DNA of 64,000 nucleotides. Source: Bin87 sp965232895 (GTDB taxonomy: Bacteria > Chloroflexota > Dehalococcoidia > Lucifugimonadales > UBA3495). Within the stretch, counting starts at the first letter, position 1; the number at the start of each line of letters is the position of its first letter. Both the position numbers and the translations under genes were made by a program. The DNA lies in the NCBI GenBank assembly GCA_965232895.1, contig OZ247430.1, forward strand, positions 2,914,001 through 2,978,000. Direction: 5' to 3'. Shown piece after piece: positions 25,948-34,370 of this stretch. Below the pieces are notes generated by a model. The model was not told where the DNA came from and made no database searches. It saw only the letters and a program-made list of their open reading frames with translations.

Positions 25948-26847
25948 ATGACTTCACATGGAGGTGCACAGTTGGAAGAATCGTCTCACGGAGTACTAAT
26001 CGCCATCGATTGGGAAAACATACGTCGCGGGGCTCAACTCTATCAGAAAAGCGTGTCTCCTCAAGCGTTGTACGAAGCCATGACGAATGTGGGACAAGTA
26101 TTTGGCGAAGTGTTGGGCGGCAAGGCATTCGGCGACTGGAGTCTCCGACCCGACGACGGTACCTCGTTCACACAAGCAGGCATGACTCTTTATCACGCTC
26201 CCCGGACCATGGCCGGCAAGGACCGCAGCGACCCTTCCATACTGCTCGAAGTGTACGACTGGCTGCGCGACCGCGACGACTGTAGCGTGGTCATTCTTGG
26301 CTCTGGCGATTCTGACTACCAGGTGCTGGTTGACCGTGCCCGCAGCATGGGCCGCCGCGTTATCCTGTGTGCCTTCAGCCAGTCCGTCGCCCGCGATATG
26401 CTCGCCGTAGCCCCGCTGTTTCCGTTGGAAGCCGAATTGGGATTCCAGTTAGCCGAACACGGTGATATCGATATCCAACTGCCAACCCCGGAGGAGCAAG
26501 CGGAAGCGGCCCAGGACGTGCTCCAAATCTTTGTTCGCGAAATGAGCAAGCTGGAATCCCGCATGAACTTCGTGGGATACAGTATGCTGTGCAACCAGTG
26601 GATGCTCGACTGGGGGATCGCGTGGAACGAGTATGAATGCCGCCGGCTGGTGGAAGATTGGCTATACGAAGGTATCATTGAACGGCACGACGTCCCCAAT
26701 CCCAACAATCCACAGTACCCCACCTCGGCGGTGAGGCTGCTGCGAACCAGCGAACTGGTTCGCGACGCGTTAGGATTGAACCGGCCAGCCATCTCCAACC
26801 CGGTGATCTCCTCAGTCGCCGACCAGCACTATCCCAACCCGGAGTAA
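25948..26847 (+). CDS. NYN-domain (PIN-like) protein
   Basis: 299 residues from ATG 25948; an upstream GTG at 25927 is possible. The N-terminal half is a NYN domain: GVLIAIDWENIRRG with the first catalytic Asp, VYDWLRDRDDCSVVILGSGDSDYQVLVDRARSMGRRVI with the Asp-rich second motif, and FSQSVARDMLAVA. These are predicted RNases. The C-terminal half resembles a winged-helix or OST-HTH-like module (FVGYSMLCNQWML...). It precedes the threonine synthase gene by four bases. Confidence 0.8.
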   Translation: MTSHGGAQLEESSHGVLIAIDWENIRRGAQLYQKSVSPQALYEAMTNVGQVFGEVLGGKAFGDWSLRPDDGTSFTQAGMTLYHAPRTMAGKDRSDPSILLEVYDWLRDRDDCSVVILGSGDSDYQVLVDRARSMGRRVILCAFSQSVARDMLAVAPLFPLEAELGFQLAEHGDIDIQLPTPEEQAEAAQDVLQIFVREMSKLESRMNFVGYSMLCNQWMLDWGIAWNEYECRRLVEDWLYEGIIERHDVPNPNNPQYPTSAVRLLRTSELVRDALGLNRPAISNPVISSVADQHYPNPE

Positions 26848-26851
26848 ACGG

Positions 26852-28039
26852 ATGACCTCCTTCAGTTACATCGACCATCTCGAGTGCACCGTCTGCGGCA
26901 ACGAGTATCCGTATGACGGGCTTGCTACCATCAGCGATTGCTGCGGCAAAGTCCTGTTCGTCCGGTACGACCTGCCCCGCCTGCGACGCGAGGTGCAGCG
27001 CTCGGTTTTCGACGGCCGTCCGGCCAATATGTGGCGATACAACGAACTGCTGCCGGTGACCGACCCCGATGAAATCATCACCCTCGGCGAAGGCGGTACT
27101 CCGCTTCTGGATGCAACCACGCTGGCCCGTCAGGTCGGCATCCGAAGGCTCCTCATCAAAGAGGAGGGCCTCAATCCCACCGGCACCTTCAAGGCCCGCG
27201 GCATCGCCGCCGCGGTGTCCAAGGCCGTCGAAGTCGGAGCCCGCGGGTTCACCATGCCCTCGGCGGGCAACGCCGCCGGAGCCGCCGCCGCCTACTGTGC
27301 CCGCGCCGGCACCCCCGTCAAGGTATTCATGCCCCAGGACGCGCCATCGTCCAACAAGAAGGAATCCATCGTCGCCGGCTCCGAGCTCAACCTGGTTGAC
27401 GGCCTGATCAGCGACGCCGGCCGCATCGCCGTTTCCGTCGCCGCCGAGCAGGGCCTTTTCGACCTGTCCACCCTGAAGGAACCGTGCCGCGCTGAGGGCA
27501 AAAAGACCATGGGCCTGGAAATCGCCCATCAACTGGGCTGGCGCATGCCCGACGCCATCGTGTATCCCACCGGGGGTGGAACCGGGATCATCGGCATGCA
27601 CAAGGGATTCCAGGAGCTGCTGGAGCTGGGCTGGATCGAGGGCAAACTGCCCCGGTTCTACGCGGTACAGGCCGACGGTTGCCAACCCATCGTCAAGGCC
27701 TGGAACGATGGAACCGACACCGCCGACCCGTGGCCCAACGCCACCACCAAGGCCGACGGCCTCCGCGTGCCCGGGCCCTTCGCCGACTACCTGATCCTGC
27801 AGGCGCTCCGGGAAACCGGCGGCGGCGCCCTGGCCGTCAGTGACGAAGACATGATCGAGGCCATGTACACGCTCGCGGCCACCGAGGGAGTCATCGCCTG
27901 CCCCGAGGGCGCGGCAACGTTGGTGGGCCTTCAGCGACTCATGGCCGACGGCAGCATCGGCGCCGATGAGGAGGTAGTGTTGCTGAACACCGGTTCCGGC
28001 TACAAGTACCTTGACCTCTTGCGTGGTCCCGGCGAGTAA
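26852..28039 (+). CDS. thrC: Threonine synthase
   Basis: 395 residues converting O-phosphohomoserine to threonine. An N-terminal zinc-ribbon-like part (C12, C15, C30, C31) precedes the fold-type II PLP core, with TGTFKARG placing the Schiff-base Lys at about 114, SAGNAAGAAAAYCARAG, and the glycine-rich PTGGGTGIIGMHKGF phosphate loop. It starts four bases after the NYN gene and shares its transcript. Length is normal. Confidence 0.9.
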   Translation: MTSFSYIDHLECTVCGNEYPYDGLATISDCCGKVLFVRYDLPRLRREVQRSVFDGRPANMWRYNELLPVTDPDEIITLGEGGTPLLDATTLARQVGIRRLLIKEEGLNPTGTFKARGIAAAVSKAVEVGARGFTMPSAGNAAGAAAAYCARAGTPVKVFMPQDAPSSNKKESIVAGSELNLVDGLISDAGRIAVSVAAEQGLFDLSTLKEPCRAEGKKTMGLEIAHQLGWRMPDAIVYPTGGGTGIIGMHKGFQELLELGWIEGKLPRFYAVQADGCQPIVKAWNDGTDTADPWPNATTKADGLRVPGPFADYLILQALRETGGGALAVSDEDMIEAMYTLAATEGVIACPEGAATLVGLQRLMADGSIGADEEVVLLNTGSGYKYLDLLRGPGE

Positions 28040-28078
28040 GCCAGTCCACGGGGGCAACTGCGCCCCGGCGTAAACCGG

Positions 28079-29086
28079 CTAGAGCAGGGGCATCTGGAAC
28101 GCGCGGTCCGCTTCCGTCGCGTTCTTTCCCAGGTGGATTGCGGAGTAACCCTTGCGCCGCAGGTGGTCCGCGAGATCCGGGAACCCGAACACGGTGTACA
28201 CCTGCCTGGGGTCCACCGCCTCCACGTAAGCGATCAGATCGTTGAAATCCGCGTGATCGCTGTACGGGAGGCTGGAGTCACCCGGCCGGCCCCGGCCCCA
28301 GGGCTTGACCCCGGTTCCCGCCGCCCAGCCCGTGAGCTCCAGATAGCGAATGGGCCGGCGTTCCGGCGTTATTGTGTGGACCGTTTCCCGCGATTTTTTG
28401 CCCGGGGGGAAGAGCAGCGCCTCGCCCTCCCGGAACTGCCCGTCGCAAGCGCGGTATTCGCCCGGGAAATCCACTCCGGCCTCCTCGTACCTCTGCGCTA
28501 TCTCGTAGACGCTTTCCTCACACGCTACGCGGAACCCCGCCCTCAGCAGGTGATACAGGGCCTCCTGCGCTTTGCCCAACCGCCAGCCCATAACCACGGG
28601 CACTGCCCCCTGATCGAGCCATTGCGCCACCACGCGGGTCGCGGTGCCGACGGCCTCTTCCTGGGGCGGGAAAACGTAGTCCGGACGACCGTAGGTGCTT
28701 TCAATCACCAGCACGTCGCAGGGCACCTGCTGATGCGCCTCATTGATCGGCGAAGGCTGCACCCTCAGGTCGCCCGTGTACAGCAGGCGTTCCCCGGTTA
28801 CCTTGCTCTCGACCAGGGTTTGCGCGGATCCCAGGCAGTGCCCGGCGGGATAGAGGGTGATGGCGCAGTCTGGTAAATCCAGCGTCTCGCCGAATTCAAG
28901 CTCCACCGGCTCCGACCGCTTCAGGTAATCGCCCAGCAGCAACCTGGTGCCAGGGGTGAGCACGGGACGGCGGTGTCTTGCCGTGTGGTCCGAGTGCGCG
29001 TGGGAGATGACCGAGGTGTCTTGCTTGCGCAGGGCATCAAGCCACAGCCCCATCTCCGGGAGGTGTATCCCTCTGTCGAATACCAC
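28079..29086 (-). CDS. MBL-fold exonuclease-like protein
   Basis: 335 residues if started at GTG 29086; a TTG at 29092 or ATG at 29053 are alternatives, and the open frame continues upstream only into a MITE. The metal site is visible as SHAHSDHTARH, YPAGHCLGSAQ, YTGDLRVQPS and later LPYSDHADFNDL, the beta-CASP-like layout of mRNA-end-processing/ligase-associated DNA exonucleases. Such enzymes trim nucleic-acid ends. It is convergent with threonine synthase. Start choice is uncertain. Confidence 0.8.
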   Translation of the reverse strand: MVFDRGIHLPEMGLWLDALRKQDTSVISHAHSDHTARHRRPVLTPGTRLLLGDYLKRSEPVELEFGETLDLPDCAITLYPAGHCLGSAQTLVESKVTGERLLYTGDLRVQPSPINEAHQQVPCDVLVIESTYGRPDYVFPPQEEAVGTATRVVAQWLDQGAVPVVMGWRLGKAQEALYHLLRAGFRVACEESVYEIAQRYEEAGVDFPGEYRACDGQFREGEALLFPPGKKSRETVHTITPERRPIRYLELTGWAAGTGVKPWGRGRPGDSSLPYSDHADFNDLIAYVEAVDPRQVYTVFGFPDLADHLRRKGYSAIHLGKNATEADRAFQMPLL

Positions 29087-29174
29087 GTCCAATCGGGCGT
29101 CCCGGCCGCCGGCTGCGGCGTCGCGGAGTATAGCACGTGACCCCCACCGGTACCGGATGGACCGCCGCCCGCCC

Positions 29175-29326
29175 CAGGGCAATCGCATCATAGGCTCCAC
29201 GCCCGTCACTCCGGCGAAAGCCGGAGTCCATTGGTCATAGAATGAACGAATTTGAAGCGTATTTAACGAATTCGATCACTGGATTCCTGCTTGCGCTGGA
29301 ATGACAGCGATGGTGCGATTGCCCTG
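29175..29326 (+). mobile_element. 152-bp MITE, copy 2
   Basis: Same length and same terminal repeats as copies 1 and 3. Flanked by the perfect 10-bp direct repeat CCGCCCGCCC on each side. It lies upstream of both the MBL exonuclease (minus strand) and the peroxiredoxin gene. Confidence 0.92.
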
Positions 29327-29450
29327 CCGCCCGCCCCCGAAGAATCGCTCCTGATGCCAGCGATTCCGGCGTGCGGTATAATCCCTGCCAACCCCGCCGG
29401 AGGGCCAGCCGTTGCATCGCGCCCGCCCGGCAAAATCGAGGAGAAGCTAG

Positions 29451-29918
29451 ATGCCAGGTCAAATCGGCGATACCGCGCCGGATTTCACTCTCCCGTCTCC
29501 CAACGACGGAGACATCTCTCTGAACACCTACCGCGGCACCCACACCGTGGTTCTGTCGTTCCACGTACTGGATTTCACCAGCGGTTGAACGGATCAGGCC
29601 ACCTCCTTCCGCCGTTATAACGCGCGGTTCCAGGAGTTGAATGCCCAGGTGCTGGGTATCAGTTGTGACCACGTAGCCGCTCACCGGGCCTGGACCACCA
29701 CCATGGGCGGGCTCCCCTATCCCGAACTGTCTGACTGGCATCCCAAGGGCCAGGTGACCACCGCCTACGACCTCTGGAACGACGAGCGAGGCGCCGGAAC
29801 CCGCGCCGTGATTATCGTCGATCCGCAGGGCGTGATCCGGTATCGCGAGACCTACCAGCCGGGCACGCTTCCGGACCCGGAGACTATCCTGCAGGCCGTC
29901 TCTGACATCAGCGGCTGA
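29451..29918 (+). CDS. Peroxiredoxin with in-frame UGA at the peroxidatic residue (probable selenoprotein)
   Basis: Translated through the TGA at 29586-29588 this gives a full-length 155-residue AhpC/TSA-type peroxiredoxin. It starts at ATG 29451 with GAGGAG upstream; IGDTAPDFTLPSPNDGDISL is typical. The TGA is codon 46, in VLDFTSG-U-TDQATSF, exactly where family members have the peroxidatic Cys of the FTP.CT.E motif. The remainder (GISCDHVAAHRAW, IIVDPQGVIRYRE) is intact in the same frame with no other stop. Selenocysteine is the natural reading; a Cys-to-stop mutation is the alternative. A short hairpin region follows the UGA, but I cannot confirm a bacterial SECIS. Confidence 0.85.
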
Positions 29919-29961
29919 CCGGAAATCAACGGCTAGTCGAAAATCAACGGCTAAATCAAAA

Positions 29962-29985
29962 GGGGCGGGTTGCAAGACCCGCCCC
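29962..29985. terminator. Bidirectional terminator hairpin
   Basis: GGGGCGGGT(29962-29970) and ACCCGCCCC (29977-29985) form a 9-bp stem with a 6-base loop. AAAA precedes and a short T-run follows, so it could stop both the peroxiredoxin transcript and the convergent GreA transcript. Confidence 0.75.
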
Positions 29986-30016
29986 AAACTTTGGCTGGTT
30001 CAGATCCCGGTGGGCG

Positions 30017-30829
30017 TTATCCGCCGATGCCCTCGATCCGGTATTCCACGGCTCCCCGTGGCGTCGTAATTGTCACTTCCTCGCCGGCGCTCCGTCCCAT
30101 CAGGGCCTGCCCGATGGGCGACACCGTCGATATTTTCCCTGCGGAGACGTCGGCCTCCCGCACGTCCACCAGCGTGAACACGCGCTGTTGCCTGGACGAC
30201 ATTTCGTGCAGCGTCACCCGGGAACCAATGCTCACCTTTTCCGTGTCGGCGTTGGCCGCGTCCACGATTTCCACGTTGGCCAGGTCGTTCTCCAGCTGCC
30301 GGATGCGGCGTTCCGTGAGTTGCTGCTGTTCCCGGGCCGCGTCCAGCGGGGCGTTTTCCCGCACGTCGCCGTCGCTCCGAGCCAACCGGATTGCTTCACG
30401 TATCTGCGGAACCTCTTCCCGCAGGCGCTGCAATTCAGCTTGCAACTCGGTGTGCCGCTCCTGGCTCAGGCGTGCGCTGGGAGTGCCGGCCGCCCGTCCC
30501 TCGCCAACTGCGAACCGTCGCCGGTTGCGCCGGGGGGCCGCGGCGTACCGGGCCAGGCTGATTTCCGTCCAGCCGCGCTTGTTGGCAAACGTCAGGAATT
30601 TCTTCACCGGATCCAGCCTCTGGGAGGCGTCTTCCACGTTCTCCGTGGTCCACTTGGCGTATTCGCCGACCTCTATAGCATGGAGGGTTGCCATCGTTTT
30701 TTCTTTACCTATCCTGGCCTGGAAGCGCAACAATTCCTGCTGGCCCTGCAACGCCTGCTTGCTATCTTTCAGGTGTTCTACAAACCTACTGATCGCTTCC
30801 GAAATCGAGAGGTGCTGGTCGTTGGTCAA
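30017..30829 (-). CDS. GreA-type transcription elongation factor with N-terminal extension
   Basis: 270 residues, versus about 158 for ordinary GreA. The last 150 form GreA: a coiled coil with acidic tip (ARSDGDVRENAPLDAAREQQ, matching the GD..EN motif that reaches the RNA-polymerase active site) and an FKBP-like domain (SIGSRVTLHE, SPIGQALMGRSAGEEVTI). The first 110 residues (ISEAISRFVEHLKDSKQALQ, DPVKKFLTFANKRGWTE) resemble the helical SAM-like core-binding domain of tyrosine recombinases. Role: rescue of backtracked polymerase; the extension's role is unknown. Confidence 0.85.
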   Translation of the reverse strand: MTNDQHLSISEAISRFVEHLKDSKQALQGQQELLRFQARIGKEKTMATLHAIEVGEYAKWTTENVEDASQRLDPVKKFLTFANKRGWTEISLARYAAAPRRNRRRFAVGEGRAAGTPSARLSQERHTELQAELQRLREEVPQIREAIRLARSDGDVRENAPLDAAREQQQLTERRIRQLENDLANVEIVDAANADTEKVSIGSRVTLHEMSSRQQRVFTLVDVREADVSAGKISTVSPIGQALMGRSAGEEVTITTPRGAVEYRIEGIGG

Positions 30830-31477
30830 CTGTTTATCCCTCCGGTTTTGGCGTAGGTTGATGCGCTAAACTCCGATCAATATAGCATTTGGCCGGCGGT
30901 AGGGCAAACGGACGCGAGGCCCAGGGCAGTCGCAGCATAGGCTCCACGCCCGTCACTCCGGCGAATGCCGGAGTCCATTAGTCATAGCATGAAAGAATTT
31001 GAAGTGTATTTGACAAATTCGACCAGTGGATTCCTGCTTTCGCAGGAATGACGGCGATGGTGCGATTGCCCTGCGAGGCCCTGGCGCAGGGCTGACCGCG
31101 CGAGCGAGCGTTGGGCAGCGACATCCCGGTTTGCATGGGATTCAGGGTTCTTCATACCCGGCCGGATGGATCGGTTCCAATGGACAATCGGCTCCAATGG
31201 ACAAGAGGCTGCGAGGTCAAACGGTTGTATCGTGTCCCACCGGAGCGGAGCGCGGCCCTCCGACGGATGCAATCCAAGCACTGGCCGCATCATCACAGCC
31301 GGAGAAATTGCCAGGAACGGTCACGTTGGCGCCCGAGGCGGCGGCCCTGGAATTCGAGCGGCCCGCAGGAGCGCGCGCCCAATTGTCGGCGCGCCTTCGC
31401 GGACATATTATGAAGCCACTTTGCGCTGTACGGTTTTTCGCCATGAATCCGCCGACTCTCCAATGCAGGTGTTCCGC
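30830..31477. other. Intergenic region containing MITE copy 3
   Basis: No convincing gene between the divergent GreA-like and DUF1989 genes. Apart from the MITE (30922-31073) there is a short direct repeat (TCCAATGGACAA near 31173 and 31193). Reading frames through 31100-31460 show no family similarity. Confidence 0.6.
30922..31073 (+). mobile_element. 152-bp MITE, copy 3
   Basis: Same 152-bp length, ends CAGGGCA and TGCGATTGCCCTG, and internal CTCCGGCGAATGCCGGAG and ATTCCTGCTTTCGCAGGAAT hairpins. CGAGGCC lies directly outside both ends, a shorter or decayed version of the 10-bp duplication seen at copies 1 and 2. One TIR base differs (CAGGGCAGTCGCA), so this copy is probably older. Confidence 0.88.
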
Positions 31478-32080
31478 ATGACAACATCATCTCTCATCAC
31501 CATCCCGGCAAGGCGCGGCAAGGCTGCCTTCCTCACCAGCGGCCAAAGCGTGCACATCATCAACACCCACGGTCAGCAGGTCATCGACACCTGGGCATTC
31601 GCCCGCCAAGACCCGACCGAGTTCATGTCAATGGAACACTCCCGCACCGCCCTGGCTCGGGTAATGCCGGAGGTTGGTCAATCCATGGTCACCAACCGGC
31701 GCCGGCCGATCCTTACCCTGGTGGAAGACACCTCGGGAGGGATCCACGACACGCTGCTGGCGGCGTGCGATCGCTATCGTTATGAACTGCTGGGCTGCGA
31801 AGACTACCATGACAACTGCACCGACAACCTGGCCACAGCCCTGGCGGAGCTTGACCTGACTCCCCCGGAAACGCCCGGCCCATGGAACCTGTTCATGAAC
31901 ATCCCGGTGGACGCCGACGGCTCGGTGCGGTTCGAACCGCCCGTCTCCACCGTGGGCGACCACCTGACCCTGCGCGCCGAAATGGACTGCGTCGTTGCGT
32001 TCTCCGCGTGTCCCCAGGACATGGTTCCCATCAACGGCGTTGACTGCGTCCCCACGGAGGCGCATTTCCAGATCGTGTGA
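31478..32080 (+). CDS. DUF1989 (urea carboxylase-associated) family protein
   Basis: 200 residues from ATG 31478; an ATG five codons upstream is also possible. The family pattern is clear: ITIPARRGKAAFLTSGQSVHIINTHGQQVIDTWAF, RRPILTLVEDTSGGIHDTLLAACDRYRYELLGCEDYHDNC with its conserved Cys, and the NLFMNIPVDADG and MDCVVAFSACPQD segments. DUF1989 proteins occur beside urea carboxylase or guanidine-carboxylase genes but no such gene is here. Function is unknown. Confidence 0.88.
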   Translation: MTTSSLITIPARRGKAAFLTSGQSVHIINTHGQQVIDTWAFARQDPTEFMSMEHSRTALARVMPEVGQSMVTNRRRPILTLVEDTSGGIHDTLLAACDRYRYELLGCEDYHDNCTDNLATALAELDLTPPETPGPWNLFMNIPVDADGSVRFEPPVSTVGDHLTLRAEMDCVVAFSACPQDMVPINGVDCVPTEAHFQIV

Positions 32081-32302
32081 CCGCGCACTCACCAACGGAC
32101 GCCATCGCTCCCATCGGCGGACCGAGCCGATCGGTGGGTGGGCGATCCGTGCACGGGTTACGCTTCGCTGATCCGGCCGGGGTCATCCACACCGGACCGC
32201 TGCCGTCGATCCGCGATTGCTGACGACGCCTCGCTGCGGCCTCCCGCCGGCCCTATGCTATGCTACCTGAACTGAACCCCAGCAAACACGGAGGCTGCTG
32301 CC

Positions 32303-33268
32303 ATGAAAGCCATCCAGATCACTGAATACGGCGGACCCGAGGTGATGAAATACGTCGACCTGCCCGATCCGAGCCCGGGCCCGGAGCAGGCTGTGGTCGA
32401 CATCCAGGCCGTCGGCGTGAACTTCACTGACATCTACAGCCGCATGGGCGCCAACCCGCCCGGCCTGCCCTGGGTGGCCGGCGTTGAGGGAGCCGGCGTC
32501 GTGCGAGCGGTGGGATCCGGCGTGACCAACGTCGCCGTCGGCGATACCGTCGCCTATTGCAGCCACCCCGGATCATACGCGGAGCAGGCCCTGGTTCCGG
32601 CGTGGCGTTTGATTAAGATGCCCGACGGGCTATCGGCCCGGGACGGCGCGGCCGCCATGCTCCAGGGTATGACCGCCCACTACCTGTGCTACGACACCTA
32701 CCGCGTCCAGGCCGGGGACCGAGTGCTCGTCCACTCCGGGGCCGGCGGAGTCGGCCTGCTTCTGATCCAGATGTGCAAGGCTCTCGGCGCGTACGTCTAC
32801 TCCACGGTCTCCACCGATGCCAAGGCGGAACTGGCCCGCGGGGCCGGCGCGGACCACGTGATCCTGTACACCCAGCAGGACTTCGCCGCCGAGATTGCCG
32901 ATGCCACCAACGGCGCCGGGCTCCAGGTCGTATATGACGCGGTGGGCAAGGACACCTTCGATCGCAGCATCGCCTGCCTCGCCCCGCGCGGTTACATGGT
33001 GCTCTACGGCCAGGCCAGCGGCCCCGTCGAATCGATGGACCCCCGCGTACTGGGCAACGGGTCCAAGTTCCTCACCCGTCCGGGGTTGGGCGACTACACC
33101 GCCAACCGCGAGGAGCTGGAAAAACGGGCCGGCGCCGTCCTCGGATGGGTCCAGTCCGGCGAGCTCAAACTCCGTGTGGAACACCTCTTCCCGTTGTCCG
33201 ACGCCCCGGAAGCGCACCGACAACTCGCCGGCCGCGCCACCACCGGGAAGATCATTCTCACCCCTTAG
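32303..33268 (+). CDS. Zinc-independent quinone oxidoreductase (MDR superfamily)
   Basis: 321 residues. N-terminal GroES-like domain (MKAIQITEYGGPEVMKY, VGVNFTDIYSRMG, PWVAGVEGAGVV) and Rossmann domain (VLVHSGAGGVGLLLIQMCKALGAYV). The Cys ligands of zinc-type alcohol dehydrogenases are missing, as in NADPH:quinone reductase (QorA/zeta-crystallin). It reduces quinones or enones using NADPH in the cytoplasm. Stands alone with AGGAG-less but G-rich upstream region. Confidence 0.92.
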   Translation: MKAIQITEYGGPEVMKYVDLPDPSPGPEQAVVDIQAVGVNFTDIYSRMGANPPGLPWVAGVEGAGVVRAVGSGVTNVAVGDTVAYCSHPGSYAEQALVPAWRLIKMPDGLSARDGAAAMLQGMTAHYLCYDTYRVQAGDRVLVHSGAGGVGLLLIQMCKALGAYVYSTVSTDAKAELARGAGADHVILYTQQDFAAEIADATNGAGLQVVYDAVGKDTFDRSIACLAPRGYMVLYGQASGPVESMDPRVLGNGSKFLTRPGLGDYTANREELEKRAGAVLGWVQSGELKLRVEHLFPLSDAPEAHRQLAGRATTGKIILTP

Positions 33269-33307
33269 CGATTGCGCCCTGCCGTCGCGGGCGCAGCAAG
33301 TCCAAAG

Positions 33308-33751
33308 ATGCTCCCAACGCAATCACCGTCGTCGTGGCCCGCTCCCCGGGGCGTTCTGCTCAACGACTTGGAGTGGGTCCATGACGTCGCGCAAAAGTAT
33401 CAACTGGACGGGTTGGAAATCCCGCCCGGCTCGGTGGTGCTGGAGCGCATTTCCGCCACCGGGGGAAGGTGCTTCTGCTACCCGGACGGCTCCTGGCTGA
33501 TCGGCCTGTCTCATCCTCGGTTGCAACGCTCCGGGCGCTTGGGTATCGAAGGCATCCTGGCCCACGAACTGCTGCACGCCTGGCTCTGGTCCCGGCATAA
33601 TTACCAGGGGCACGGACCGGTGTTCGAGGGCCACGCCTCCGCGCGCGGCATTCCGCGGTGGTGTTCCGCGTTCGGCGAGGTGCGACTTCTGGGACCGCAA
33701 CAACTGGCCCTCTTTGATACCTGGCCTCCGGCGCCGGCTGCGAGGCTATGA
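33308..33751 (+). CDS. SprT-like zinc metalloprotease domain protein
   Basis: 147 residues from ATG 33308; an earlier in-frame ATG at 33272 directly follows the quinone oxidoreductase stop. The zinc site reads ILAHELLHAWLWSRHNYQGHGPVFEGHA, the HExxH and distal HG.. of SprT/Spartan-type proteases. Bacterial SprT-like proteins are little characterised; eukaryotic SPRTN degrades DNA-protein crosslinks. No other domain is visible. Confidence 0.75.
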   Translation: MLPTQSPSSWPAPRGVLLNDLEWVHDVAQKYQLDGLEIPPGSVVLERISATGGRCFCYPDGSWLIGLSHPRLQRSGRLGIEGILAHELLHAWLWSRHNYQGHGPVFEGHASARGIPRWCSAFGEVRLLGPQQLALFDTWPPAPAARL

Positions 33752-33897
33752 CACCATTCCCGGCTTTTCGGCAGTTACCGGTTTTCGGAGCGCTTTCATT
33801 TCGGCACAACCCGGTGATGATAAATCAATCGTCATCGCAACCCAAAACGTACTTTTTTGCGAGTTTTTGCGAAATTTGCTCAAAATTAGCCTCCGAT

Positions 33898-33926
33898 TTG
33901 ACATCGGCAACCGGTGCGGCTAAACT
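33898..33926 (+). promoter_or_regulatory. Strong sigma-70-type promoter
   Basis: TTGACA (33898-33903), a 17-base spacer, then TAAACT (33921-33926). Preceded by an A/T-rich tract resembling an UP element. The same TTGACA-17-TAAACT layout occurs on the minus strand upstream of the DUF1800 gene, suggesting it is this organism's housekeeping form. Confidence 0.8.
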
Positions 33927-33932
33927 GCGGGC

Positions 33933-34370
33933 ACTCAAATGCAGGTCTGCACACCCATCAACCTGCCCTTAAACAAGGAGGCCATATGAGTGCAGCCGCG
34001 CTTTTAGCGCACCGACAATTGTCGGAACCGGACTCTAGGCGGTCTCGCATGATGCGAGACCAGTGCAACCATTCTCCGCTATCTGGGAGCGGCTGCCCCA
34101 CCGAGGTTGACGCCATCCGTGGGCGTGCCAAGCACCAGCTGCCCTGCGAGCCCTAGCTGCTCGTAGCCTAAATGGGCGGTGGAAGTAGCGTTCCGCCACG
34201 AGCCCTTCCCCTCGGGTTTTCGCCGCAACGCCGACCACGGGCTGGCGCATGTCTAACCATGCCTGCTCGTACCTGAGGCCTCCGAGCCCCACCGCGGCCG
34301 CGACGGCAAACTAGGCCTGAACCTGGCCGAAAATCCATCATTGCCAACCGAGCTTGGCCATTAAAAACGA
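33933..34370 (+). ncRNA. Candidate structured RNA or long leader
   Basis: Proposed because of the strong promoter, the density of compensatory-looking stems and the absence of a good gene over some 440 bases. It runs into the panD Shine-Dalgarno sequence, so it could be a regulatory leader as well as a separate RNA. Conservation data would decide. Boundaries are approximate. Confidence 0.35.
33986..34156 (+). CDS. Possible leader peptide upstream of panD
   Basis: AGGAGG at 33976-33981, four bases before ATG, is an excellent ribosome-binding site. The frame gives 56 residues beginning MSAAALLAHRQLSEPD, with no recognisable domain. It may be a translated leader that interacts with the hairpins, or a chance feature of an RNA gene. 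Shown because the initiation site is unusually good. Confidence 0.35.
   Translation: MSAAALLAHRQLSEPDSRRSRMMRDQCNHSPLSGSGCPTEVDAIRGRAKHQLPCEP

Noticed and set aside
26675..28057. 460-codon minus-strand frame opposite threonine synthase
   Set aside because: Gly/Val/Asp-rich shadow with no motif; thrC on the plus strand is certain.
34035..34292. Minus-strand 85-codon frame in the hairpin-rich region
   Set aside because: No ribosome-binding site or homologue that I recognise, and it lies under a strong plus-strand promoter.
33933..34370. tmRNA, RNase P RNA or SRP RNA before panD
   Set aside because: No T-loop GTTCGA and CCA end, no conserved GAGGAAAGTCC/ACAGAA of RNase P, no GGAAGCAGC SRP loop; kept only as an unassigned candidate RNA.
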